The notes beneath the pieces were generated by a model that saw only the letters and a program-made list of their open reading frames with translations, was not told the DNA's origin and did no database searches. Shown here piece after piece: positions 24,180 through 32,021 of a DNA stretch of 33,689 nucleotides. This DNA comes from Fibrobacterota bacterium. Lineage in GTDB: Bacteria > Fibrobacterota > Fibrobacteria > UBA11236. The stretch covers positions 1 through 33,689 of the forward strand of contig JAHFCH010000051.1 in assembly GCA_023249635.1 (NCBI GenBank). The letters run 5' to 3'. The translations under genes were made by a program, and so were the position numbers. Position 1 is the first letter of the stretch. Every line of letters begins with the position of its first letter.

Positions 24180-25139
24180 TCAGAGATCGTGGATCCACGC
24201 CAGCTTGAGGCTCAACTCGATGGGCGTATAGCCGTATTTACCGGAGGTGAACTGCACGGTTTCCAGCGACCACGAGGTGTAGATCCAATGCCAACGCGCG
24301 TCCAGAAAGAAGCGTCCGCTCACCCCGGGAGAGGCCTGGCGGTAGGTACGTAGTTGGCAGGCCGAACGCAACTCCTGCTTTCCGATCGTGCCCGCGTCGA
24401 AATCGCGCGCCGCATCGTAACACGCGCGGTTCGTCCCCGAGGTATCCTCCAGGAAGTAGGCCGTGCCCCGCACCCATGCCCAGCCCGCCCCCACGCCCAG
24501 CCCGATGCGGGCGAAGGTATCCGGATTCTCATCGCGGGCGCCCAGGCTCACGAATACCGAAGGCGAAAGCGAGAGAAAAGTCATGCTGGCGTAGGTGCCC
24601 ACGTCCCGCACCTCTTGGGCATCCATGGGGATGGGCTGGTAGGTGGCCACGGTGCTGGAGTACAAGAAGGAGAATTCATATCCCCAACGGCTGCCCCCGA
24701 AGAAGCTGGTGGGCAGGGAGAAGCCGTAATAGGGCGCCGGGCTGAAGATCCCCACCAAGGTGGCCGCGTCCTCGCCTTTGGAGGTGATGCTCAGGTAGCC
24801 GGAAAAAAAGGCCAGCCCGGCGCTGAAATTGGCCCCATCGAGGAACCGGGCCACGGGCTTTACGCAATCGGAATGGCGCACGCGGGCCATCAGTTCGCTG
24901 CAGGTTTCCTGGGCCTTGGCCGAATCGGCCGCTGCCGCGGTGGCGGCGGCGTTAGCCGTTGCGGTATCCTCCCCGACAAGGGCGGAAACGTGCGAGGACG
25001 GGGGTGCGGAGAGGGATGGGGCCGGGGTAACCGGCGGAGTGGCCGCGCGAGCGGCGGCCCCAGGTAACACGCAGGTTAATAGCAAAGCGGCGAGCGCGGG
25101 ACGCGCGGCGCTAGCGGATGGAAAAAACTCCCGTGGCAT
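24180..25139 (-). CDS. Exported outer-membrane-like protein, unknown function
   Basis: The product has 319 residues. A signal peptide (MPREFFPSASAARPALAALL, cut near AARAA) is followed by a Pro/Ser/Ala-rich segment, then a part with alternating aromatic and polar residues typical of beta-barrels. Examples are FSAGLAFFSGYLSITSKG, PAPYYGFSLPTSFFGGSRWGY, FARIGLGVGAGWAWVRGTAYF and GRFFLDARWHWIYTSWSLE. Two cysteine pairs are present. The last residues (LSLKLAWIHDL) are compatible with a barrel strand, though the protein does not end in an aromatic residue. I do not recognise a family. The ATG at 25139 lies inside the end of the chitinase gene (29-base overlap), suggesting a shared transcript. Confidence 0.75.
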   Translation of the reverse strand: MPREFFPSASAARPALAALLLTCVLPGAAARAATPPVTPAPSLSAPPSSHVSALVGEDTATANAAATAAAADSAKAQETCSELMARVRHSDCVKPVARFLDGANFSAGLAFFSGYLSITSKGEDAATLVGIFSPAPYYGFSLPTSFFGGSRWGYEFSFLYSSTVATYQPIPMDAQEVRDVGTYASMTFLSLSPSVFVSLGARDENPDTFARIGLGVGAGWAWVRGTAYFLEDTSGTNRACYDAARDFDAGTIGKQELRSACQLRTYRQASPGVSGRFFLDARWHWIYTSWSLETVQFTSGKYGYTPIELSLKLAWIHDL

Positions 25140-26181
25140 GGCGCAAAGGTAGCAACGCCCGACCGAGGACGTCGCTGCCTGTCGCGCGCGCGACGGGCGG
25201 CGGGGCCAGGATGGACAGGACGCCGGTGGACCCGTGGGCGAGGATGACCGCGTGCACGGCGGAGAGCAGGGAAAGTTCGCCGACGGCGTCTTGGGACAAT
25301 TCCCAGAACATGATGCCGCCGCCCTGGTCCAGGGCCATGGTCGTTTTCTTGCGCATAGTCGGGATGCTGTTGTAATCCTCCGCGCCGTCCTTGTCGACCC
25401 AGGCCGCGGCGGGATCGTTGGCGACGATGTTCTTATAAGCTACGCCGCCATTGGCGGCCCCGTAGAACGGGCACCCCAGCACGGCCTTATCCTTCGCCAG
25501 ACCTTTGGTTTTTATCCAGGTATCCAACCCGGACTGGGCCGCCTTGACCGTGGAGTGGGGCGCGGGATCGTCATAGACCATGATGTTGAGGAAGTCGAAG
25601 CCGGGCGCGGAACCGTCGTACAGTTCCCGGGTGGGAAAGCTGTGGGGCCAATCGGTCTTGGTCACGGCGGCGGAAATCTCTTTGCCTTCGGCGTGCAGGG
25701 CCGCGGCCAGGGCCTTGACCGCGGTATTGTAGCCCGCGACCTGCGCTCCGTCGGGGTACTCCCAATCGAAATCGATTCCATCGAGCTGATAGGTATGCAC
25801 CGCCCCCATACAAGCCTTCACGAAAGCCTGCCGCCCCGTTTCCGAGGCGGTGCATGTTTGCCAACCCTTATCGCCATTACCGCCGCCGCCCACGGCCAAG
25901 AAGGCCTTTACTTTCGCGGCATGGGCCGCCGCCGCCAGCTTGGCCAGCTTGGCACCGTCGAAGTCCGCGAGGGATCCGTCATCTTGCGGCGCGGCAAAGG
26001 ACCAGAGCACGTGGGTGAGTTTGGAATATTGGATGGCTGGGATGTCGGCGCTCCAAGCCGCCACGTAGCCTACCACGCGGAAGGCCGCGCCGTGCGCGAC
26101 GGCGCAAGTCATTGCGACCGCGGCCACGACTGCGCCGCGCATCGCCCCGCTTGGCTTAAACCTCCGCCCGGCTTCCCGCAT
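25111..26181 (-). CDS. Secreted GH18 chitinase-like glycoside hydrolase
   Basis: The product has 356 residues. A signal peptide is visible (RRFKPSGAMRGAVVAAVAM, cut near AHGA). The GH18 barrel starts with FRVVGYVAAWS and holds KAFLAVGGGG (strand 3). The catalytic motif DGIDFDWEYP has D134, D137, D139 and the acid/base E141. FDFLNIMVYD is the strand 6 motif and GGGIMFWELSQDA the last tryptophan motif. It would cleave chitin or related beta-1,4-N-acetylglucosamine polymers outside the cell. The last 25 residues (ATGSDVLGRALLPLRHATGV) look like a short version of the secretion tails of FCB bacteria. ATG 26181 has AGAGG six bases upstream; ATG 26142 is an alternative. Confidence 0.93.
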   Translation of the reverse strand: MREAGRRFKPSGAMRGAVVAAVAMTCAVAHGAAFRVVGYVAAWSADIPAIQYSKLTHVLWSFAAPQDDGSLADFDGAKLAKLAAAAHAAKVKAFLAVGGGGNGDKGWQTCTASETGRQAFVKACMGAVHTYQLDGIDFDWEYPDGAQVAGYNTAVKALAAALHAEGKEISAAVTKTDWPHSFPTRELYDGSAPGFDFLNIMVYDDPAPHSTVKAAQSGLDTWIKTKGLAKDKAVLGCPFYGAANGGVAYKNIVANDPAAAWVDKDGAEDYNSIPTMRKKTTMALDQGGGIMFWELSQDAVGELSLLSAVHAVILAHGSTGVLSILAPPPVARATGSDVLGRALLPLRHATGVFSIR

Positions 26182-26345
26182 CGCCCACCTCTTTCCCTCT
26201 CCGCCTTCGGCTTTTTCTGCGCCGCCGGCATTTCCTTTTCCGCCCCCCTCCGGGCTCCTTCGAAACTATACCGGATGGCGGGTTCCGGCCCGGAACCGCT
26301 TGGGCCGGAGCCGGGAATACGCGGATTTCGGGACTGGGGGATCGC

Positions 26346-26371
26346 AAAAGCGTGGACAGGCATGTCCACGC
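26346..26371 (-). terminator. Rho-independent terminator of the dockerin/DUF3160 operon
   Basis: A perfect 9-bp stem, GCGTGGACA (26350-26358) with TGTCCACGC (26363-26371), has a 4-base loop. On the minus strand it is followed by TTTT (26349-26346). It starts ten bases after the stop codon at 26382. Confidence 0.85.
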
Positions 26372-26381
26372 GCGTCGGGAC

Positions 26382-28787
26382 TTAAGGGGACATGATTCGC
26401 TGGAACCAGGCGGGTTGGGCGGGCCTGGCCACGCCCGTGGTCAGGGACTTGGTCCACTCGTCATCGTTCATGCGCTCCAGGGAATTGAGCTTGAGAACTT
26501 CGTGGAAGGAACCGATGGGCCCCACGAACAGGGTCGCGCAGGAATCGGTTTTGATGGCGACGGCCGCCAGGCGGATGCCCCCGCAGGCCACGGAGTATAC
26601 GCCCATGGGGCCCAGCTCATCCGTGGCGGGTTTGGTGTGCACGTCGGCGATGGTATAGTCCATCTGGTTCTCCGCCGCATGCCCCTGGCCGTAGATGAGA
26701 TCCATATACCACCCATCGAATATCTTGATGGATGTGCAGCCGGCGGATCTCACCTCGGCGTTGAGCGCGGAGCGTAGCCAATCGGACTGGGAAGCCGTGG
26801 GCGCCAGGCCCTGGGCCGAACGCGCCGCCACGTCGCGGAGCCGCAGGGAGATGCTTTCCAGGTTGACGAAGTATTCGGTAACATCGGCGTTACGCCCGCG
26901 GAACAGGCCGGCCCCCATGCGCGCGTAGGCCGCCACCCCCGCGAAAAAATCCGGATAGGGCTCCACGTAGGCCTTGGGGAAATCGCAGCCCAACATTCCC
27001 GTATACGATTGCTTCGCGTAGAGGATGGTATTGTGGCGCAACTGGGCCCACGAGGCCAGCTGGGTATTGCGCATCTTCAACCGCCACGCGGGGGAACGGA
27101 ACACCGGCGCAACATTGGCATTGCCTTCGGCCCCGTTCAGCTTGCGCAGAAAACCCAGCCACGAGGTGTACAGGTTGGTTCCCCAGCCCTCCTCGCTGAT
27201 GCCGTCATAGAGGGCGCGTTGCGCGCCCAGGTTGGCGTAGGCGGCATTGCTTCCCGGCACGGGCAAATCCTGCGCCGCGGAGTTGTCCCCCAAGGCGAAG
27301 GCGATTTGCGTAGCGGCGGGAAAGACTTCGCGGGTGAGCGGGAAGACCAGTTGCGAGAAGGTATACGAATCGAGGATGAAGCGCTGGGGCATGAAAGAGA
27401 AGATAGGCGACAGGTCGGGATCGCCTCCGCCGGCCCCGTAGGATTTCTGCTGGGAGAGGATGGCCTGGGAACCCAGTCCCGTGGCGGCCACGATGGAATC
27501 GAAGCGGGCCTCGGGAAACGCCGCCAGCAAGGCGGGCACGTCCCGCGCGCCCAGCGCCTGTGCCACGCGCCCCATCCCCTTGGCGTTCAGCCCATCGCTG
27601 GTGCCCACCAGGTACTCGATGTAATGATCGAACTCGAGCCAGGCCGGATAGGATCCCGAGGCCAGCATGCAATCCCACAGCGCTACGGCATCCTTTTTCA
27701 TGCGCGTATAGGCGGCCGCGTGCGAAGTCGACCCATGGCGCAGGTCAAAGGCCAGGTCTGCCCGGGACAGCCACATCATGGCGCGGAAATACCCGGTCAG
27801 GCTTTCCGATCGCGTGTAATGGCCGCGCGGCTTGAATTGCGAAAAGTCGATCAGGGTATCCCGGCCCCACAGGGAAACCGTCTTCATCCCCGCCGCAGCG
27901 CGGATATCCGCCACGTGCGCGGCCACCTTATTGTCTGTCTCGACGTCGCGCCGATCCGGGCGCAGCAGAAACAGGGCCGTGACCAGCAGCTCATGGAGAT
28001 CCTGGCCTTGTTCGCCCTGGCCGTAAGCCTGCTCCGCATAGCGCGCGCTCGCGCCCAGGATGGAATCCAGGGAAGGGGCCAGCAGCGAATCCTCCAACCG
28101 GATCAGGATATTGTCATAACTGAGGAATACCGTTTGCAGCATGGCGTCGGTGGTGAAGAGCAGCGGAAGATCGTGGGTGTGGATGAACTCCAGGGCCTGG
28201 AAGTAATTCGGGAAGTATGCCCCGCGGGAAACCGCCACGCCCTCACCGCGCGCCTTGTCCAGGAACCGGGCCTTGTCCAAGGTCTCGCCTCCCGGAGCGG
28301 CCGCGATGGCGTCGACGACCAGGGTTTCGTATTGCAGGGCGCCGGCCGGATAGGCGATGAAGGGTACGGGGTTGGCTGGATAGGCCGCCGTCAGCTCAGG
28401 CTTGCCCCACGCCGTCTTGGCTTTCACATCGTCCTTATAGCGGGCATACACGGCCGAGTCGGCGGGATTGCGGAAGTACAAGCTGCCCAATCCGGCCGAG
28501 GGCTTGTCCCACAGCCCGTCGATCCAACGGCCGAACAGCAATGCGTCCGGGAGGCCTACCTTGCCGTCGGCGTCCAGGTCCCATGCGCCCGCAGGGGGCG
28601 TACCGCCGGCCACGGCATCGAGGAAATACTTGGCGTCCGCCGCGTCCACGGATTTGTCTCCGTTGAGATCGCCTGTGAAGGCCGCGGAGGTTCGCGCCTG
28701 GGGCAGGTCCAAGGCGGCGGAAAAAAGCAGTGCCGTAAAAACGGATGGGGAGAGGGCGGATATCGAGAACAGCGGCGATGCTTTCAT
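26382..28787 (-). CDS. Secreted DUF3160 protein with N-terminal dockerin-like repeat
   Basis: The product has 801 residues. A signal-like hydrophobic start (residues 1-35) is followed by a dockerin type I-like pair of calcium loops: D40-L-N-G-D44-K-S-V-D48 and D70-L-D-A-D74-G-K-V. Hydrophobic residues follow as in F-hand repeats. The remainder, about residues 100-750, is a DUF3160 domain with YFPNYFQALEFIHTHDLPLL, TDAMLQTVFLSYDNILIRLE, SLWGRDTLIDFSQFKPRGHY, PQRFILDSYTFSQLVFP and QMDYTIADVHTKP. The function of DUF3160 is unknown; it occurs in large extracellular proteins. The start codon overlaps the stop of the preceding gene (ATGA at 28784-28787), so the two are translated together. Confidence 0.85.
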   Translation of the reverse strand: MKASPLFSISALSPSVFTALLFSAALDLPQARTSAAFTGDLNGDKSVDAADAKYFLDAVAGGTPPAGAWDLDADGKVGLPDALLFGRWIDGLWDKPSAGLGSLYFRNPADSAVYARYKDDVKAKTAWGKPELTAAYPANPVPFIAYPAGALQYETLVVDAIAAAPGGETLDKARFLDKARGEGVAVSRGAYFPNYFQALEFIHTHDLPLLFTTDAMLQTVFLSYDNILIRLEDSLLAPSLDSILGASARYAEQAYGQGEQGQDLHELLVTALFLLRPDRRDVETDNKVAAHVADIRAAAGMKTVSLWGRDTLIDFSQFKPRGHYTRSESLTGYFRAMMWLSRADLAFDLRHGSTSHAAAYTRMKKDAVALWDCMLASGSYPAWLEFDHYIEYLVGTSDGLNAKGMGRVAQALGARDVPALLAAFPEARFDSIVAATGLGSQAILSQQKSYGAGGGDPDLSPIFSFMPQRFILDSYTFSQLVFPLTREVFPAATQIAFALGDNSAAQDLPVPGSNAAYANLGAQRALYDGISEEGWGTNLYTSWLGFLRKLNGAEGNANVAPVFRSPAWRLKMRNTQLASWAQLRHNTILYAKQSYTGMLGCDFPKAYVEPYPDFFAGVAAYARMGAGLFRGRNADVTEYFVNLESISLRLRDVAARSAQGLAPTASQSDWLRSALNAEVRSAGCTSIKIFDGWYMDLIYGQGHAAENQMDYTIADVHTKPATDELGPMGVYSVACGGIRLAAVAIKTDSCATLFVGPIGSFHEVLKLNSLERMNDDEWTKSLTTGVARPAQPAWFQRIMSP

Positions 28788-29527
28788 GGCGCCACCTCCA
28801 GCTTGCGATCATAGCTGAAGGTTCCGGCCTCCAGATGGAGCAGGTAGGCCCCGCCCGCGGGGGCCCGGCCGCCTTTGGCCTTCCCGTCCCAGGTAATCTC
28901 CTGCAGGCCCGCAGGCAGGCGCTTGTCGAGGATATCCGCCACGCGCCGTCCGCGCATATCGGAAACATATGCCCGCACCCGTTGGGGCCGCGCCAGGGAA
29001 AACAGTAAGGTGCGCGAAGCGCCGCGTACCTTTTCCACCGGCCGCGCGGAAGGCTGGACCGCAGGTACCAGGCCCGTCGTGAGCTTTTTCGCGAGGGTAA
29101 GCGGCTGTCCATGGGGACCATAGGCTTCTTCCACGATCACACTATCGATCAAATCGCCCGCCGCCTGCAACGACAGGCCGGGCTGCAAGGCCGCTTCGAA
29201 ATGGAAGATCGGGGTGGCGTCGTTATCCTTGCCCTCGCCCGAAGCCGGCGCGATGGCCCAAGCGGTCACTTGGCGCGGCGTGAACTCGACATGGGGGTGG
29301 ATTTGCGCCCAGGGCCCCGAGGTCGCGTCCAGCGTCATCAGATTATCCGAGACCGTACCCGCCTTGAACTTGAGCCGCAGCTTGATGGCCGCCACCGGCT
29401 CTTGCGAGGGAACGTGGAGTACGCGTATCTGCGCGTAGCCGTTGGTCCGGTATACCACGTCCACCGTCAAGGCCTGGGCCAATCCCATTCCCGTTACCAT
29501 GAGCAGTCCCAACGCCAGCTTAAGCAT
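28784..29527 (-). CDS. Secreted beta-sandwich protein with FlgD/T9SS-like C-terminal domain
   Basis: The product has 247 residues. A signal peptide (MLKLALGLLMVTGMGLAQA) is followed by a beta-sandwich domain (about 20-150). It has alternating strands (AAIKLRLKFKAGTVSDNLM, ATPIFHFEAALQPG) and resembles in a general way cohesin or other cellulosome-type folds. The C-terminal domain (about 170-247) is FlgD-like and like T9SS sorting domains: VRAYVSDMRGRRV, LPAGLQEITWDGKAKGG, RAPAGGAYLLHLEAG. The start at 29527 is set by GGGAGG four bases upstream; the frame is open further up without sense. It is the first gene of a two-gene operon with the dockerin/DUF3160 gene. The cohesin assignment is weak. 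Confidence 0.75.
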   Translation of the reverse strand: MLKLALGLLMVTGMGLAQALTVDVVYRTNGYAQIRVLHVPSQEPVAAIKLRLKFKAGTVSDNLMTLDATSGPWAQIHPHVEFTPRQVTAWAIAPASGEGKDNDATPIFHFEAALQPGLSLQAAGDLIDSVIVEEAYGPHGQPLTLAKKLTTGLVPAVQPSARPVEKVRGASRTLLFSLARPQRVRAYVSDMRGRRVADILDKRLPAGLQEITWDGKAKGGRAPAGGAYLLHLEAGTFSYDRKLEVAP

Positions 29528-29839
29528 CGCACCTCCCGGATTCCGATCGATGTACTGTTTCCGCGCGATTCTAAATCTGATTCCTTTCCATCCGGAAGCG
29601 TATAGGTTTTTGCGGCAAGTCCGCGCTTTGGGGCGATTCCGCTCCCGAAAAGCAAAGGGGATGCCGCTCGCGATACCGCAAAAAGGGAAGAAACGCCGAA
29701 TCACCAGCGTTACCCAGGGTCGCAAACCCGGGGGCACGTCTCGGGCCCCGATGCGTTTTTGACCCTATTCTGTGGTCATCAACGGCGGCCAGGGAGTTGG
29801 GCGCCAATTCATACATGCATGTTTAGAGGGGGATTTCCG
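29528..29839. other. 312-base divergent intergenic region
   Basis: It lies between two divergent genes for secreted proteins. I looked for promoters and riboswitch cores (for example GEMM-type c-di-GMP motifs) and found none convincing. TTGACC at 29760-29765 has no matching -10. GAGGGGG at 29825-29831 is the ribosome-binding site of the next gene. Open frames crossing the region on both strands are extensions of the flanking genes. Confidence 0.4.
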
Positions 29840-31561
29840 ATGGTTCCTGCCAATACCCGTATCGCGGCTTGGGCGATTCTCGCCTGCGTCTGCCTCCCCG
29901 CAAGGGCGCAGTTGACCTATAAGGGTTGCGCCGATCTGCAGGCCTCCGATTTCCAGATGACCGAGCTCTTGAACAAGAAGGGCGACAACGGCGCCGCTTC
30001 CGATCCGGAAATATCCGAACCCACGCGCATGGACGTGCAGGTGATCAACAAGGCCAACGGCCAATATGATCATTCCAACATCATTTTCGTGGAACGCCTG
30101 GGTGCGGTAAAGTGGTACGACGGCGTCGCCAAGAAGGTTACGCAAATGGGCAGCATCAACGTATGGGGCAATGCCGACAACGGGCTGATGGGCGTGGCCT
30201 TCGACCCCCATTTCGCCGATAACCATTGGATCTACCTGTGGTATTCCCCCAAGCAGCTCATCGGGCAGAACCGCCAACTGCGCCTCACGCGCATGGCAGT
30301 GAAGACCGACAATACCCTGGACATGGCCAGCGAGAAGATCCTCATCAACATCCTCGCCAGCCGCACCGATACCTGGCATAGCGGCGGCCCCATGCAATTC
30401 GACGCCTACGGCGATCTGTGGGTGGGCGTGGGCAACAACAGCTCCGATCTCAACCCCGGCGATTGCGATGCCGGCGGCAGCGTGCTTTCCAAGACCGACA
30501 GCACGGCCAGCGCGGAATGGGGTTCCTCGAACACCGCCAGCCTGCGCGGCGGATTCTTCCGCATCCATCCCGACAGCACCGCCAAAGGCTATTCCATCCC
30601 CCGCGGCAACTTCGGGGAGTACTGGGCCGATCAGTTCGAGAAGCAGGGCAAGACGGCCTTGGCCACGCAATACCGCGACACCAAGAAGGTGCTCCCGGAA
30701 GTGTACGTGAAGGGCGAGCGCAGCAATTTCTCCATCGGCGTGCATCCCACCAAACGCTGGCTCAGCTGGGGAACCGTGAACTACGCCAGCGTGAACGACG
30801 AGTTCAACGTGACGGATCATCCCATCTTCAGCGGCTTCCCGTACTTCCACAACAACAACCTGCCCACCTGCGCCCACGGAAAATCCGCCGACGCTCCCGT
30901 GAACAACTCCCCGCTCAACAGCGGCGTGAGCGACTTGCCGCCCGCGGTGCCCGGCGCCATCAACAACCTGGTGAACGTGGCCATCGGCGGGCCCATCTAC
31001 CATTTCGATCCGAGCCTGAACAGCGATACCAAGTTCCCGCCCCATTTCGACAACAAGTGGATCGTCACGGGTTTCCGCGGCGGCATGTGGGCCGTGACCC
31101 TGGATACCGTCACCCTGAAGGTTGTCAACACCCTCAAGGTGGAAGGCGCCCTGTTCGGTTCTTTCACGGTACGCAACCACGTGATGTCCATGTACGGCAA
31201 GGACGGCGCGTTGTATATCCTCAACTACGACGGCTATTACAACAGCGCCCTCAATCCGGGAGTGATGCGCGTGACCTATAAGGGGAATTGCAAGGTGGCC
31301 GTGGCCGCGAAGGATCCGCGCCCGGAACCCTACCAGAAAATCTGGTTAACCCAGCAGGGCATCGAAGTGGGTGAGGCCGGCGCGCACTCGTTGGCGCTGT
31401 TCGACATGCATGGCAAGCGCGTGTTTTCGGCCGAGGGTCGCCAAGGGGATGGGTACCGCTTCGCGGATATCCGCGCCCGTGCCGGGCTGAATGCGGGCTT
31501 GTACCAGGCGCGCGTGACCACGTCGGCCGGAACCTTCACCCGCGCGGTCTCGCTGCTCTGA
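29840..31561 (+). CDS. Secreted PQQ-dependent sugar dehydrogenase-like protein with T9SS-type tail
   Basis: The product has 573 residues. Signal peptide: MVPANTRIAAWAILACVCLP, cut near ARAQ. The glucose/sorbosone dehydrogenase (GSDH) beta-propeller shows SNIIFVERLGAVKWYD, GLMGVAFDPHFADNHWIYLWY, the HSGGPMQFDAYGDLWVGVGNNSSD motif, FSIGVHPTKRWLSWG, and GPIYHFDPSLNS. It probably oxidises a sugar aldose group with PQQ in the periplasm or at the surface. The last 60 residues (HSLALFDMHGKRVFSAEG, AGLNAGLYQARVTTSAG) form a sorting domain like those of T9SS substrates. ATG 29840 is chosen from GAGGGGG seven bases upstream. ThuA-like proteins, such as the one at 1138, often accompany these enzymes in other genomes. 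Confidence 0.9.
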   Translation: MVPANTRIAAWAILACVCLPARAQLTYKGCADLQASDFQMTELLNKKGDNGAASDPEISEPTRMDVQVINKANGQYDHSNIIFVERLGAVKWYDGVAKKVTQMGSINVWGNADNGLMGVAFDPHFADNHWIYLWYSPKQLIGQNRQLRLTRMAVKTDNTLDMASEKILINILASRTDTWHSGGPMQFDAYGDLWVGVGNNSSDLNPGDCDAGGSVLSKTDSTASAEWGSSNTASLRGGFFRIHPDSTAKGYSIPRGNFGEYWADQFEKQGKTALATQYRDTKKVLPEVYVKGERSNFSIGVHPTKRWLSWGTVNYASVNDEFNVTDHPIFSGFPYFHNNNLPTCAHGKSADAPVNNSPLNSGVSDLPPAVPGAINNLVNVAIGGPIYHFDPSLNSDTKFPPHFDNKWIVTGFRGGMWAVTLDTVTLKVVNTLKVEGALFGSFTVRNHVMSMYGKDGALYILNYDGYYNSALNPGVMRVTYKGNCKVAVAAKDPRPEPYQKIWLTQQGIEVGEAGAHSLALFDMHGKRVFSAEGRQGDGYRFADIRARAGLNAGLYQARVTTSAGTFTRAVSLL

Positions 31562-31565
31562 TTCT

Positions 31566-31958
31566 TCATTCTCCGCCGTTGGGCGCAACCAATGGGCCCA
31601 ACACCTCTTCCGTGAAGCCGTTGGCCGCCGCCTGCGCCGCGTTTTCGACAACGTGCGCGGCGATTACAACCAGTAGAACGGCTGCGCCGCATACGGCGAC
31701 CGCGGTCATGACTCCGCTCCCGCTCGGGCTCGATCCGAATGCGACGGGATCCGGATCGTTCGGCAGGTATTCGAAATCAAGTTTGCCCTCACCGCGCGCA
31801 GCATCCGCCATGGAGGCGCCAACTGGGAGAGCCCCCACGGCCTCGGGACCACGGAGGGAATAAGGGGACCCGGCCCGGCAGGGAAGTGCGGTCAGCAAGA
31901 CGGCGACCGCAAGCAGCGGGGCCAGCATGGCGGTGGTTTTCGATCGGGATGGGTGCAC
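31566..31958 (-). CDS. Small exported protein with a C-terminal membrane segment, unknown
   Basis: The product has 130 residues. It has a signal-like start (TTAMLAPLLAVAVLLTALPC, cut near CRAGS) and a second hydrophobic segment (VMTAVAVCGAAVLLVVIAAH). Between them is a polar stretch of about 50 residues with DFEYLPNDPDPVAFGSSPSG. I recognise no family. It ends four bases from the convergent dehydrogenase stop. ATG 31928 (MLAPLLAV) is an alternative start. It may share a transcript with the sulfatase, 63 bases upstream on the same strand. Confidence 0.55.
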   Translation of the reverse strand: MHPSRSKTTAMLAPLLAVAVLLTALPCRAGSPYSLRGPEAVGALPVGASMADAARGEGKLDFEYLPNDPDPVAFGSSPSGSGVMTAVAVCGAAVLLVVIAAHVVENAAQAAANGFTEEVLGPLVAPNGGE

Positions 31959-32021
31959 GGCCGGTTCTCCTGCTTCTCTGCCTATGGGACGTACCCCAAG
32001 GCCCGGCCGGTCACTCCGGTA

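Noticed and set aside
24066-24353. Possible plus-strand gene upstream of the RRM gene
   Set aside because: More than half is antisense to the outer-membrane-like gene and no family feature is present.
27009-28814. 601-codon plus-strand frame opposite the DUF3160 gene
   Set aside because: Antisense shadow; no signal peptide, motif or ribosome-binding site.
29528-29839. Possible riboswitch before the sugar dehydrogenase
   Set aside because: Checked by eye for GEMM and other common cores; GGGTCGCAAACCC is only a small hairpin.
29765-31180. 471-codon minus-strand frame opposite the sugar dehydrogenase
   Set aside because: Antisense shadow of a clear GSDH gene.
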